DNA from: Delphinapterus leucas
Taxonomy: Eukaryota; Chordata; Mammalia; Artiodactyla; Monodontidae
Length of the DNA stretch: 64,000 bases
Assembly: GCF_002288925.2 (NCBI RefSeq)
Contig: NW_022098045.1
Span: forward strand, 9,524,847 to 9,588,846
Direction: 5' to 3'
In this document: in pieces, positions 11,390 to 21,889 of the stretch
Layout: every line of letters begins with the position of its first letter
How positions within the stretch are numbered: the first letter of the stretch is position 1
Translations under genes and position numbers: made by a program
Notes under the pieces: model-generated
Database searches by the model: none
What the model was told of the DNA's origin: nothing
What the model saw: only the letters and a program-made list of their open reading frames with translations

Positions 11390-11545
11390 CGGAAGAGACA
11401 GTCTTGTGTCCAGTCCTGGCGGTGCCACTTACTAGCCATGTGACCTTGGGCAAGTAACTTAACCTCTCTGCCTGTCACCGCTTCCTCCTGGGGATACAAA
11501 GTTTATTAAGAAAGGTAACAGTTAACACTCTAGTTAAGGAATGGG
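11390..11545 (+). repeat. MIR SINE core
   Basis: Contains the MIR core almost unchanged: GCCACTTACTAGCCATGTGA, CCTTGGGCAAGTAACTTAAC and CTCTCTGCCTGTCA. One of the best-preserved MIRs in the window. Confidence 0.9.
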
Positions 11546-11549
11546 TCCT

Positions 11550-11648
11550 GCAAACGAGATACTGTGCCAAAGGACTTACCTGAATTATCATATTTAACCC
11601 TCACAACAACTGCTGAGTCGGTATTAAGTTTATTTCATTATAGTCTAA
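11550..11648 (-). repeat. MIR 3' half, antisense
   Basis: The order 'gatactgtgccaaaggactt', 'attatcatatttaaccctcacaac' and 'gtcggtattaagtttatt' is the reverse complement of a MIR 3' half. It lies next to a MIR in the opposite orientation. Confidence 0.7.
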
Positions 11649-12119
11649 TTTATTCGATATAGTAATGCATGTATGGCACCTATATTGACAATATCTGGTT
11701 AATATAAAAACCTCACTTCCTGACCGTCAGATTATAGAGCCGGTCTACCTCAGGGTTACAATTATTATCCAAAACTCTTCTGTTCAGATTTGCTTCTGAA
11801 ATCAGAATTTTTTTTGGACTTTTAGAAAGATAATATAGTTCATATAACAAAGATGACACACTGGTTTGAGGCATCCTGTAATTGAATATGTTAAAATTTC
11901 TGTAATAAAATATATGAATATTCTCCCTAAAGAGGACAATAAAGAGCTTCACATCATCTCAAAACAGGTTTTGTTGCCAAAGTAGCTCAGGACAGGTGAA
12001 GTTTTGCCACCAAGTAAGTTAGGGAAAAAAAATAGACTTCTGTTGTTTTTGTTTGGATTTCAGAATTTCAGATAAGGAAGGGATTGTGAACTTTACAACC
12101 CAAAAACACTTGATAAAGA
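11649..12119. other. Unassigned AT-rich sequence, no gene
   Basis: Nothing recognised on either strand. Confidence 0.5.
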
Positions 12120-12330
12120 AGCAAAATTCTACTCCTGGTTCTGTCAGTAAGTATTGTGTGATCTTGGGCAAATCACCAAAACTTTCTGGTTTCAGATTCT
12201 TCATCTACAGAATGGGGGACTGCTATTGCCTCCTAAGTTATGTAGAAGTAGCTGTAAAGGTGAAATGAGACAGTATTTGCCAAAGCATGTTGAGTAAGTG
12301 AAGTATGTAGCAAATTCAAGCTGGTTATTA
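12120..12330 (+). repeat. MIR SINE
   Basis: 'ctcctggttctgtcagtaagtattgtgtg', 'atcttgggcaaatcacc', 'cttcatctacagaatggggg' and 'gaaatgagacagtatttgcc' occur in MIR order. Confidence 0.82.
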
Positions 12331-12362
12331 CCTTTAAAGATTAAAGAATATTATAGTTATGG

Positions 12363-13340
12363 AATTTTTTTTAAAAATCTTTATTGGAGTATAATTGCTT
12401 TACAGTGGTGTGTTAGTTTCTGCTTTATAACAAAGTGAATCAGCTATACATATACATACATCCCCATATCCCCTCCCTCTTGCGTTTCCCTCCCACCCTC
12501 CCTATCCCACCCCTCTAGGGGGTCACAAAGCACCGAGCTGATCTCCCTGTGCTCTGCGGCTGCTTCCCACTAGCTATCTATTTTACATTTGGTAGTGTAT
12601 ATGTGTCCATGTCACTCTCTCACTTCGTCCCAGCTTACCCTTCCCCCCAACCTGTGTCCTCAAGCCCATTCTCTACATCTGTGTCTTTATTATTCCTGTC
12701 CTGTCCCTAGGTTCTTCATAACCATTTTTTTTTGAGATTCCATATATATGTGTTAGCATACAGTATTTGTTTTTCTCTTTCTGACTTACTTCACTCTGTA
12801 TGACAGACTCTAGGTCCATCCACCTCAGTACAAATAACTCAGTTTCATTTCTTTTTATAGCGGAGTAATATTCCATTGTATGTATGTGCTACATCTTCTT
12901 TATCCATTCATCTGTCGATGGACACTTAGGTTGCTTCCATGTCCTGGCTATCGTAAATAGAGCTGCAATGAACATTTTGGTACATGACTCTTTTTGAATT
13001 ATGGTTTTCTCAGGGTATATGCCCAGTAGCGGGATTGCAGGATCATATGGTAGTTCTATTTGTAGTTTTTTAAGGACCCTCCATACTGTTCTCCATAGTG
13101 GCTGTATCAATTTGCATTCCCACCAACAGTGTAAGAGGGTTCCCTTTTCTCCACAGCCCCTCCAGCATTTATGGTTTGTAGATTTTTTAATGATGGCCAT
13201 TCTGACCGGTGTGAGGTGATACCTCATTGTAGTTTTGATTTGCATTTCTCTAAGGATTAGTGATGTTGAGCATCCTTTCATGTGGTTGTTGGCTATCTGT
13301 ATGTCTTCTCTGGAGAAATGTCTATTTAGTCTTAAATTAT
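12363..13340 (-). mobile_element. L1, 5'-truncated, young cetacean family
   Basis: The inverted poly(A) tail (T run near 12366) is followed by a 3' UTR of the younger type found here ('acaccattgtaaagcaat' in L1 sense) and the last ~650 bp of ORF2. It stops at about 13340, inside ORF2. No clear target-site duplication was found. Sequence divergence from the copies at 25101 and 63497 is low. Confidence 0.95.
12676..13340 (-). pseudogene. L1 ORF2 C-terminal fragment with one in-frame stop
   Basis: C-terminal part of the L1 endonuclease/reverse transcriptase. It includes the Cys/His-rich zinc-knuckle-like segment ([18 protein letters not shown]) and the terminal block EYYSAIKRNE. The two open stretches 12889-13416 and 12673-12876 share one frame. 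They are separated by a TAG at 12889-12891, exactly where other copies have the Trp of KKMW, so a single TGG-to-TAG change explains the break. The N-terminal residues of the 13341-13416 reading are host sequence, not L1. The reverse-transcriptase core is absent. Confidence 0.93.
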
Positions 13341-13689
13341 GCACTCCTGCTTCCTGTTTGAAGGCCATGGTGTTGCTTCTACAGGAAGGGCTCCCACTTA
13401 AATCTCTTTCTTGCATGCATCACGGTCGTTGCTTCTTATACATCAATAAAGATCAGCACATGCATGATGACTGCACTACCACAATATTTTTCTGACTTAA
13501 TCTATAAGAATCACCTCCAGGAAATAACGACAAGCTGCTGTGTCAAATCACTGCAGTCACTGAACACCTCAAAGACCTTCTGTGCTTTGAAGAAGCAAGA
13601 GTCAGGTTGTTCCTAACCTGATTTCACAACTTCTTAAAAATCTGCCTATGTCTCCCTTTCTCTAGGGTCTATGGAGAAGGCACCAGCCT
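13341..13689. other. Unassigned sequence, no gene
   Basis: Flank of the L1; no repeat or gene recognised. Confidence 0.5.
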
Positions 13690-13775
13690 GAGAGTTTGAC
13701 CACCCAGCGTTTAGTCCCACCTGCCCTCTAACATTCTGTGTGATCTAGGACAAGTCACAGCACCTCTCTGATGTG
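13690..13775 (+). repeat. MIR SINE core fragment
   Basis: 'gtttagtcccacctgccctctaacattctgtgtgatctagg' followed by ACAAGTCACAGCACCTCTCT follows the MIR core. Confidence 0.6.
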
Positions 13776-14504
13776 CTCCAAGTCAGCTGAGCCTGGTTGG
13801 ATTTTAGACACAAAGAGAGGGCTTGCTGCTGCTACTTGGTGTCCCCCAACAGATTTGCTTCTCACAGGCTCAAACCCTGGTTGTCCCTGCCACACACCCT
13901 CAGCTGGCTGGTGCTGTCTTTGCACTGATGTCAATCACATGCTGCAGATGTCAGCCCAGCTGTGACAGCGGAGTCCAACGCCGCCCACAGCCAACCCAGT
14001 GCGTCACAGCTGCCTGCTTTCTCCTGGCCATGAACTTCCTCAGAATCCCGGGGCAGAGCCCATGACCTGCTTCCCTCTTTACACCTCTTTATGCCCTTTC
14101 AGCTTGAGGAGTCTCCATGGCCGAGCGATTTGTCCCATTAGCCATGGTTCTACGAAATTAACCGTGCATGTTCTCCAGTGTCCATGGCAACCTTTCCTCC
14201 AGGGAGCAATTCTAACTATAAGCAATCCTCTTTTGATGTTAACTTCTGGAAACAGATCCTCCCTGTCCACTAAAATGCAGTTGGGAGGGTGTCTCATAAG
14301 AAAGCAAATGTCCTAAACATTCTCTTCCATAGAGAAGGAGGACACACCGAGTAACCTTGACTGTGTGATAAAGCTAGTAATTCTCCTCAATGGTTGAAGG
14401 GCATTCTGTGGTTTAAAACTCCCAGGTCTACGGCATGTATGAAAATCGCAATGTAACACAGAGAAAAAAAGCGCTGGACCTGGAAACGGAACTTTCTCTA
14501 TCCT
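13776..14504. other. Unassigned sequence, no gene
   Basis: No repeat recognised. Short overlapping frames (64-105 codons) occur on both strands with no domain features. Confidence 0.5.
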
Positions 14505-14685
14505 CAAGGAAGCTGCACTCTAACAGAGGAGACAGATAGATGAAACCGATTATTATATCGCATTACTACATTTACTACGTAAGATAATGTGTAGAAGCTA
14601 GGATAGTCACAGGTTGCTATGGGAGACATAATGGTGCCTACCCCATCCTGAAGGTCCAGGGAAGGCTTCTTGGAGGAGGCAATAT
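14505..14685 (-). repeat. L2/L3-like LINE, antisense
   Basis: Matches the antisense CR1-clade pattern: CCTCAAGGAAGCTGCACTCT, 'aacagaggagacagatag', 'aggttgctatgggaga' and AGGGAAGGCTTCTTGGAGGA. Confidence 0.6.
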
Positions 14686-14689
14686 ATTA

Positions 14690-14840
14690 ATGTTAAGTTA
14701 CTTAAAATCTCTAGATCTAAGTTTTCTCATTTTTAGTGGAATTTAGAATACTACACCTATACTAATGGTGAAAACTTCAACATGTAGATACAACTTGCTA
14801 TAACATTCCTGGCTCAAGAAATGATAGCTACTGGTCTCTC
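14690..14840 (+). repeat. Possible MIR 3' half
   Basis: 'agttacttaaaatctctagatc' then 'gttttctcatttttagtgg' resembles a degraded MIR core. Weak. Confidence 0.35.
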
Positions 14841-14877
14841 ATACTGATATCGAAGCTAATGAATGTCCTTTTCTTAA

Positions 14878-15052
14878 GATTTAATTTAATTTTTATTTTA
14901 TATTGGAGTATAGTTGATTTACAACACTGTGTTTGTTTCAGGTGTACAGCAAAGTGATTCAGTTATACATACACGTTTTTTAGGTTCTTTTCCCATATGG
15001 GTTATTACAGAATACTGAGTTAGAGTTTCCTGTGCTCTACAGTAGGTCTTCC
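14878..15052 (-). mobile_element. L1 3' UTR fragment with target-site duplication
   Basis: About 175 bp of antisense L1 3' end (ATTGGAGTATAGTTGATTTA, 'caggtgtacagcaaagtga', 'cctgtgctctacagtagg'). The host sequence GCTAATGAATGT...TTCTTAA at 14855-14877 recurs as GCTAATGAGTGTTCTTAA at 15053-15070. This is a slightly diverged target duplication that fixes both boundaries. Confidence 0.9.
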
Positions 15053-15070
15053 GCTAATGAGTGTTCTTAA

Positions 15071-15502
15071 AGCAGAAAACCCTTTTTACCCAAATGTTCC
15101 ACCAACAATTTCTTGGCTTAAGTCATTTCCTATTGGGTTGTTGTTTTAAGACATCCCAGAGTCTGAAGACGGACTGATAATTGTTCTGAGCAGCTTTGCT
15201 TTTCAGTAACTTCTGGCAAACAAGTTCTCCCAGGTCAAAGAACAAGCTGTGTTTCTAAATGCACTTTTCTTTCTCTCTCCCTCCCTCCTCACTACCATGT
15301 CTGGAGCTCTTTATGTTCCGGAGGAAATATTTGAGTGTTCAGAACTCGTACTGTGTGGTAGCAGCCCAACAGCTCAAGAAGGAAGCAATAGGTAGATAAG
15401 CAGATCAGGTGGCTAGGAGCTAGGGCAGACTGGGGAAAATTTTCACAGTAAATGAATTACTCAACAAGTATTCACTCTATACTAGGTGTTGTGAAGGATG
15501 AT
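15071..15502. other. Unassigned sequence, no gene
   Basis: Nothing recognised. Confidence 0.5.
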
Positions 15503-15741
15503 AAAGAGTAAGAAATAGGGCTTCCCTGGTGGCGCAGTGGTTGAGGGTCTGCCTGCCGATGCAGGGGATGCGGGTTCGTGTCCCGGTCCGGGAAGATCCC
15601 ACATGCCGCGGAGCGGCTGGGCCCGTGAGCCATGGCCGCTGAGCCTGCGCGTCCAGAGCCTGTGCTCCGCAACGGGAGAGGCCACAACAGTGAGAGGCCC
15701 GCGTACCGCAAAAAAAAAAAAAAAAAAAAGAGTAAGAGATA
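15503..15741 (+). mobile_element. CHR SINE (tRNA-derived), full length with TSDs
   Basis: The element spans 15518-15727 with a ~20-nt A tail. The tRNA-like head carries an RNA polymerase III A box (TGGCGCAGTGG, 15530-15540) and B box (GGTTCGTGTCC, 15573-15583). The GC-rich body is the cetacean type. The 15-bp duplication AAAGAGTAAGAAATA / AAAGAGTAAGAGATA flanks it with one mismatch. The long minus-strand frames here (up to 188 codons) are antisense SINE readings. Confidence 0.97.
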
Positions 15742-16188
15742 GGTCTTCCCTCAAGGAGTTTGTGAGATACTTGAAAGACAAGACTAACACAATTGGAAAA
15801 ATGAAAGGGTAATAAAATGCAATGTATAATGAAGTACAAAATAACGTGAAATACACACAACTTAATAGTTTAAAGGAAAGCAAAGTATTGAGGAGAACAC
15901 TGGGCAGCAGGAGGCTTTCAGGCTCTGAGGAGGGAGGATGTGAACGGTGGTGAGAAGTAGGTCCTGCAGGTGAGGGGATCAGCAAGGACGGTGGCGAGAA
16001 GGCATGATCTGTCCTCAGGCCGTGCATAGACCGGCGCGACTGGAGCACAGGGCTGCGCTAGGTAAGAGAACCACCATGCAAGGCTTACTTCCGACTCCAG
16101 GTGAATCTGAGCTGGGTAATTACCTCATCCCTTGTCTGACTCTGTACAAAATTCTTTCCCACAGATCTTTAGATCTTACCTAGAGACC
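15742..16188. other. Unassigned sequence, no gene
   Basis: No repeat or gene recognised. Confidence 0.5.
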
Positions 16189-16417
16189 TAAAAATAGATA
16201 GCTAGTGGGAAGCAGCCGCATAGCACAGGGAGATCAGCTTGGTGCTTTGTGACTACCTAGAGGGGTGGGATAGGGAGGGTGGGAGGAAGACGCAAGAGGG
16301 AGGGGATATGGGGATATATGTATGTGTATAGCTGATTCACTTTGTTATACAGCAGAAACTAACACACCATTGTAAAGCAATTATACTCCAATAAAGATAT
16401 TAAAAAAAATAAAAATA
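16189..16417 (+). mobile_element. L1 3' UTR fragment, young family
   Basis: Sense L1 3' UTR starting AGATAGCTAGTGGGAAGCAG and ending 'acaccattgtaaagcaattatactccaataaag' plus an A-rich tail. It is truncated upstream of the ORF2 stop. A short possible duplication (TAAAAATA at 16189 and 16410) flanks it but is too A-rich to weigh heavily. Confidence 0.93.
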
Positions 16418-16719
16418 CTGTCAAGCCCCTTGATTTTTAGTGGTTCTCTGTGTGATGAGTAGATGCAAGGTGCCCCATTTACTTTACATCCATGGTCTCA
16501 GTACATGGTCAGCAGTACTGATGACTTCAGCATCTCCAGGTTGCTCTCCCTCTGCCTCAGATGGAAATGCAGCTGTGCTAAAGCCACTTGGTAGGTTTCT
16601 CTGTCCTCATCAAAGAAGAATGACTATCAACCAGTTTCCAGTTGTAGTGTGAAAGTTTCACAACAGGATGCAAAGTTATTTGAGTTGGATATTATATGAA
16701 AAAAGAAAAAATAGAGTCA

Positions 16720-17060
16720 TAAAGATTCCAAACCTCAGAACAACCCTCAAGTTTTTCTCTCCTCCCGCACCTCTTACCCCATCAATGATCAAATCATATC
16801 AATTCTACTTCCACATCACCCTCACGCATCCACTTGTAGCCTCCATTTCAAAGTCACTCAGTTCAAGTCTTCATCTTTCTTCTTAACTACCACACAGTAT
16901 AATGATATATAGATTTGCTATGTATACAATCTATAGTAGTATTATAATAGTACCCTCTATCCAGACCCTCTTCCCCATCTCCAAGTTCAACCAACACAAT
17001 TTTACCTGTTTTCCTAAACACCTAGTTAAATCACTCACTGCTTTGATGGCTTTACACTGT
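16720..17060 (+). repeat. Probable degraded L2 internal/3' region
   Basis: CT-rich sequence with L2-like phrases ('cccatcaatgatcaaatcatatc', 'cttaactaccacacag', 'aaatcactcactgctttgatggc') in roughly the consensus order. Highly diverged; assignment tentative. Confidence 0.4.
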
Positions 17061-17069
17061 ACCCCCCTC

Positions 17070-17071
<2 letters not shown>

Positions 17072-17110
<39 letters not shown>
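17072..17110. repeat. (CA)n microsatellite, about 19 units
   Basis: Uninterrupted CA dinucleotide repeat; a likely polymorphic marker. Confidence 0.98.
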
Positions 17111-17112
<2 letters not shown>

Positions 17113-17769
17113 ATTAACCAAGAGTTCATCACTCTACACTACTTGGTCCTATTTACCTATTCTTACTATTTAACATCTGGGGAGAATTCAGAGGCTGTTT
17201 TTCTACTGCTGGTTTAGCATTTGATTTGTCCTTTTTAGAATGCCAGCTTCTTCATAAGAAGAGTCTCTATACATAAATCAATGGTATCCTAAGATTCCCT
17301 CAGTTTTTCAGGCCACAGACGTTTTAGCCTATGATTTACTCCTATGAAAAGAGTCTAAAAAGTAAGCCTAAAATTATGGTAAGTCCAAAGTCTTTGATCT
17401 TATGTGGGATTAATGATAATTTAAGAGTATTCCTATCCTGATTCTGAGTAAATTCAAGGTGAAGAATAAAAATCTCAATTTTCTACTTGAATTGAAACAA
17501 AGGGAGTCTATCACCTGGCCTGGAAGAGTGGCCAGAACTTGGTGGCTCCATGGATCTGTATAGAATTTCCCAAGGAACCCAGCTTCGGTGTATTGATATA
17601 TCCAAGTGGGCATCTTTCCAATCTGCTGCATGAGGGTCTAATAATTCTGTCTCTGGAGAAATGTAAGATGTTGACCCTCAAACTCATCCTGCAGCAACTC
17701 ATCAATCCAACTGAACTAAAACGAGATTGTAGTAAAACTCCTGATTCTAATGATCCAAGAGGGGGCTAT
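17111..17769. other. Unassigned sequence, no gene
   Basis: Nothing recognised. Short overlapping frames near 17410-17778 lie on both strands and have no domain features. Confidence 0.5.
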
Positions 17770-17797
17770 CCCCTATAAAAACAGAGTTTTATAGGGG
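17770..17797. repeat. Perfect 11-bp inverted repeat at a SINE junction
   Basis: CCCCTATAAAA (17770-17780), six-base loop, then TTTTATAGGGG (17787-17797). The right arm abuts the first base of the truncated SINE. Confidence 0.9.
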
Positions 17798-17922
17798 CTG
17801 GGCCCGTGAGCCATGGCCGCTGAGCCTGCGCATCCGGAGCCTGTGCTCCGCAGCAGGAGAGGCCACAGCAGTGAGAGGCCCGCGTACTGCAAAAAAATGA
17901 ATAAATAAAATAAAATAAACAG
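17796..17922 (+). mobile_element. CHR SINE, 5'-truncated
   Basis: Only the 3' half is present, starting at GGCTGGGCCCGTGAGCCATG and running through GAGAGGCCCGCGTACTGC to an AATAAA-rich tail. The tRNA-derived head and both Pol III boxes are missing, so the copy cannot be transcribed from its own promoter. Confidence 0.93.
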
Positions 17923-17964
17923 ATTTCCCCTTTCTAGAAAGTCATGAAGTCACCAGAGTATAAT

Positions 17965-18112
17965 AGTAGAGGAAGTATATATGAACTTAGGAGTGCGACA
18001 ACTTTGATTTAATTGGTAGATTTGTGCTGAGGGACTTAATATTGTGACATGCAGCCTGTATGGTCCTCAGTTTCCTCATAGATTGAAAAAAAGAAAACCA
18101 GGTATAATTATA
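17965..18112 (+). repeat. MIR SINE, diverged
   Basis: 'aggagtgcgacaactttgatt', 'gctgagggacttaatattgtgac' and 'ggtcctcagtttcctcatag' follow MIR order. Confidence 0.6.
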
Positions 18113-18139
18113 CCGAACTCTATCAGTTATGGCCTAAAT

Positions 18140-18575
18140 AAGAAAAAAACAAATTACTTCAATTATTTTTAATAGAGGGAGTTTAATGCAGGGAACTGGT
18201 TATACAGGTGATGGAGACTGTAAGCCAAAGAGCAGACAATGGGGTAATCCAGAGATGAACAAGAGCAGAAAGTTCTACCAACCCGTGGCTGGAGGAACCA
18301 AAGGAGGAGAGAGTGTTACTGGAGCCTAGGGGTGGATCCACCAAGTGGAAGCTAGAACTGTGGTCTGCCAGACCCATGGGAACTGGAGCCATAGAGAAGA
18401 TGCAGCCCAAGGCAGAGAGAGATGGGAGAAATACAACTTCTCTCCCCACCTCACCCTATACCTCCACCAGTGCCTCCCAGTGCCCAAACCCAGCTGGAAA
18501 CTAGTGTACAGGAGAGGCTAGGAAATGCAGCTCTAAGATCCAGGCCCCTCCAATACAGAGCAAAGCAGAGGAAGG
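18140..18575. repeat. Old interspersed repeat, family uncertain
   Basis: The pattern 'gagggagtttaatgcagggaactggttatacagg ... cccaacccagctggaaac..caggagaggct' resembles a mammalian medium-reiterated sequence I associate with old L1 3' UTRs, but I cannot name the family. A database comparison would settle it. Confidence 0.35.
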
Positions 18576-18589
18576 GCAATACAGGCTCC

Positions 18590-18690
18590 AAGACTCCATA
18601 TAATTACTGTGAGGATTAAATGAAGCATTATATAAAAGCATCCATCAGAAGGCCTCATACACAGTGAGCTTTCAATAAAAGTTTGTTTGT
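18590..18690 (+). repeat. MIR 3' end
   Basis: 'actgtgaggattaaatgaagcatt', 'acacagtgagctttcaataaaag' fit a MIR tail. Confidence 0.7.
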
Positions 18691-19384
18691 TCAGTACTAT
18701 ACCACTGTGCACACAGAGGACTTGATGACTTACAATGTTACCAAATCTATAGGTACAAAGTAACACTGCTTGTTATTTTTATTTTTCAAAAATAGTTACC
18801 AAAAAAAAAAACTTCAGCAAAAGTGCATTACCACCTACCAAAGGAGAAGCTACAGGTGGTATTTATGATTTTCACAGAGGCGTCTCAGTTAACTGAATGT
18901 ACTTGCCTATTAAATTCTTAAGCTTCCAGCTCTTTCTTCTAATGTGATCACTTCAAGCAGAAACCAATAATCAATTAAATCAGAACAAATGACCAACTGA
19001 TCTCCAAGGTTGCTTCCGGCTCTACCATTCTGATTGCTCGATTCCATCAGTTGATAAAATGATGAAAGAATTTGAGGTACGTTCTGCCCTTAGTCAGTTC
19101 TGAGTATCAGCTGAATCATTAACAAAAATACAGTTTCTTCCCCAAATTTCAAATACACATGGAGCAAAGTATAAGGCATTTAATTCTCTCAGCTCTGAAA
19201 AGGCACTTTTCCAAGATGATTTACTTGAGAAATGCATTTTTCCATACCATAAGTGGACATTAAAGAGACCTACAGCTTGTCTTAGGTTTTATCTGTCTGT
19301 GATATAGACATTTATGTGTTCTGGATATAATTCAGTGTGGATTTCTTATTTATAAACTGATAGGGGAATATCTGGTGAATAATA
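18691..19384. other. Unassigned AT-rich sequence, no gene
   Basis: No repeat or gene recognised. Confidence 0.5.
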
Positions 19385-19668
19385 ATGCTCTCTACCATAC
19401 AGAGTAATAATAACAGGACTTATTTATGTGGCACTTATAACTAGTATCTGGTATTGTTCTAAACACTTTATATACATAAAATCATTTAATTTTCCTAACA
19501 AATTTATTAAGTAGGAACTATTAATATTCAGCATTTTACAGATTTAAGAACTGAGGCACAGAGAGGTTAAGTAACATGCTTATGGTCACAAAGCTTATAA
19601 GTGGGAGAGCAGGGATCTGACCTAGGCAGTCTGGCTCCAGAATCCACGTTCTTAAACAGTACTGTGCT
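19385..19668 (-). repeat. MIR SINE, nearly full length, antisense
   Basis: Reverse-complement MIR from 3' end to head: 'ctaaacactttatatacat', TTTACAGATTTAAGAACTGA, GGCACAGAGAGGTTAAGTAA, 'aggcagtctggctccagaa'. Very well preserved. Confidence 0.92.
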
Positions 19669-19689
19669 GAGGACAAAAAGACATTCTAA

Positions 19690-20130
19690 CAAGAAAACTG
19701 GCACGTCAGACTCCTCTCACTTTTATGCGGGTGTCTTTCCTGACTCGCTCCCACCTACCCCTCCAACCTTAATTTGTCCACCAATCCCTCTCGTAATCCT
19801 CCAACCACATATGGCTTTCATTCATCCTCATCCTCACCAAGCTCCCTCCCACAGGACCCTTGCATGTGCTGTTCCCTCCACCTAGTATGCACTCTTGTCC
19901 CCCTTTTACCTAGTGAAGCTCTTCCATCCCTCAGATCTCCAAATAAGCTCTCCCTGGCTATTAAGCTTGGATCATAGGCTCTCGTGGTACAGAACACCTC
20001 CCTTTCCTAGCCTTCTTCAGAGTTATAATCTGACATTTGCTTTACATGATTTGTGTCTGCTTAGCTTCCTGGAATATCCCCAGTGTCTGGAACATAATGG
20101 ATGTTCAATACTTATTGACTGACTTATAGG
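19690..20130 (+). repeat. L2 LINE 3' end
   Basis: 'acaggacccttgcatgtgctgttccctcc', 'ttttacctagtgaagctcttcc', 'cttcctggaatatcccc' and 'ggatgttcaatacttattgactga' follow the L2 3' end. The small frames here are L2 by-products. Confidence 0.85.
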
Positions 20131-20139
20131 TTGACTAAT

Positions 20140-20265
20140 ATTTGTCTGTGCCCTGGACTGGGTGCTACATGAAGGAGGAAACCACGTGTGTTTATGCTTC
20201 TGCTACATCCTCAGCACCTAGCTAACTGCCTGACACAAAGTTGATACCTACTGAGCAAACACGTA
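20140..20265 (+). repeat. Second L2 3' terminus, directly downstream
   Basis: 'ctggactgggtgctacatg', TACATCCTCAGCACCTAGCT, 'aactgcctgacacaaagttg' repeat the last ~120 bp of L2 immediately after the preceding L2 end. Two L2 tails therefore lie head-to-tail, from either separate insertions or a local duplication. Confidence 0.7.
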
Positions 20266-21189
20266 AACCAGAGCACAGTTTTATTATCTCTACAGCAATT
20301 ATGGAAGTTTCCTATGACCCTTTTAAAAAAGTAAACCTCCGATCCTGCTAATTTCCAAACAAAAACTTCAATATGATCAGAAGACAGGGATTTCACCACT
20401 CTGCCCATGTGGCCCTCAGATCTCACGGGGCAGGCAGAAGCTAGATTTCTGAGGCAGGCTGCAGGGCTCACCTGTCTCCTCCAAGGGTGGCCCACCTCCC
20501 CGAACAGGAACTTGGGCACCACATCAATGCAGGTGAGTTCGCATCCTCCAACTTGCCATCCTCTGACCCCTCACCCCTCCAAGGTCCACCTTAGACTATC
20601 CACATATTGCTAACAACTGTAATTCTGGAAGAACGAAAAGCAATGACCAAAAAGGTAATCACTTCCCCAGGCAACTTCTGACAACTTACTTTTTTCTTCA
20701 GGTGAAAGGAATGGTAAAGAAGCTCCCTCCTTCTTGGATGGCCCATGAGATGATGCTCTACGCCTTTGAGACCTGTCACCATTGTCACATCTTCTCCTGA
20801 AAGCTATAACCACCTGCTGTCACTGGGCTCAACCTTTCCTCTACAACTGAGAGAAATCAAAGCTGTCTTTCCACCTCAATTTTCAGGAAAGCAATCTGCC
20901 TTCCCCACATCAGCAGGAGGCAGAACGTGGTCACTCAGGGTTTGAAACCATCCTTGACCTCTGACCCAAAGGAAGCACAGGGCTTGGAACTCTGACATCC
21001 CAGTTTAGAAAGGTTGCTAACCTCTGGCCTAGAAAGCATGCAGCCACTTCAACCCACTGCCAGAGTCAGTGATTAGGCAGGTTCTTGTCATCCCTCCCTC
21101 CTCTTTGAGCAAAGACTGTCTTAGAAATAGCTAGACAGATATAGGGGTTGCTAGCAAAAACTAGAATGCAATCTTTTTTAAAAGGGGGG
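20266..21189. other. Unassigned sequence, no gene
   Basis: No repeat or gene recognised. The 103-codon minus frame (20211-20522) lacks domain features. Confidence 0.5.
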
Positions 21190-21464
21190 AGCTTTAAATA
21201 AGCCATACACAAAAGGACAGATACTGCAGGATTCCACTTATATGATGTATCTAGAGAAGTCAAAGTCACAGAGACAGAAAGTAGAACGGTGGCTGCTGGG
21301 GATTAGGGAAGGGGGAGCAGGGAGTTATTGTTAATGGGTACAGGGTTTCAGTTTGTGATGATGAGAAAGTTCTGTAGATGGATGGTGGTGATGGTTGTAT
21401 AACAGTGTGAATGTGCTTAACGTCACGGAAGAGCTCATGTAAAAATGGTTAAAATGGCAAAGTT
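21190..21464 (+). mobile_element. Old L1M 3' UTR (L1MA/L1MB-like)
   Basis: Sense match to the older mammalian L1 3' UTR: 'ggacagatactgcaggattccac', 'tcacagagacagaaagtagaa', 'gatggatggtggtgatggttg' and 'gtaaaaatggttaaaatggc'. A CHR SINE later inserted at its 3' tail. Confidence 0.9.
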
Positions 21465-21708
21465 TACTACAACTTTTTTTTTTCTTTCTTTCTTTTTTTT
21501 GCGGTACGCGGGCCTCTCACTGGTGTGGCCTCTCCCGTTGCGGAGCACAGGCTCCGGACGTGCAGGCTCAGTGGCCATGGCTCACGGGCCCAGCCGCTCC
21601 GCGGCAAGTGGGATCTTCCCGGACCAGGGCATGAACCCGTGTCCCCTGCATTGGCAGGCGGACTCTCAACCACTGCGCCACCAGGGAAGCCCACTACAAC
21701 TTTTTTTA
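21465..21708 (-). mobile_element. CHR SINE, antisense, in the L1M tail
   Basis: The element spans about 21480-21692 with an interrupted T/C-rich tail at the left. The target duplication ACTACAACTTTTTTT is present on both sides (21465 and 21693). The A and B boxes are intact in the antisense orientation. Its open frames are SINE artefacts. Confidence 0.96.
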
Positions 21709-21889
21709 AAAGCAGAAGTTTTATAGGGCTTGGCCTGGGCATTTTAATCTTTTCAATCTTTTCCTACACTTGCTGGCCAGCAGTTCCTACGGTTAAAACT
21801 AACAAACAAATTTCCAAGTCTTTCCTCTCAAGCAATTTCCTTTGTCATATTTCTACTATCCCTCAATATGGGAGCTTTAATATGTTGAT

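Noticed and set aside
15518..15600. tRNA-like sequence with A and B boxes
   Set aside because: It is the tRNA-derived head of a CHR SINE followed by SINE body and A tail, not a tRNA gene. The same applies to the other SINE copies.
15482..16048. 188-codon minus-strand open frame
   Set aside because: Its central part is the antisense SINE at 15518-15727 and poly(A) read as Phe; the rest has no domain.
17410..17778. Cluster of short overlapping frames with few stops
   Set aside because: Frames of 64-79 codons on both strands without similarity to a known protein.
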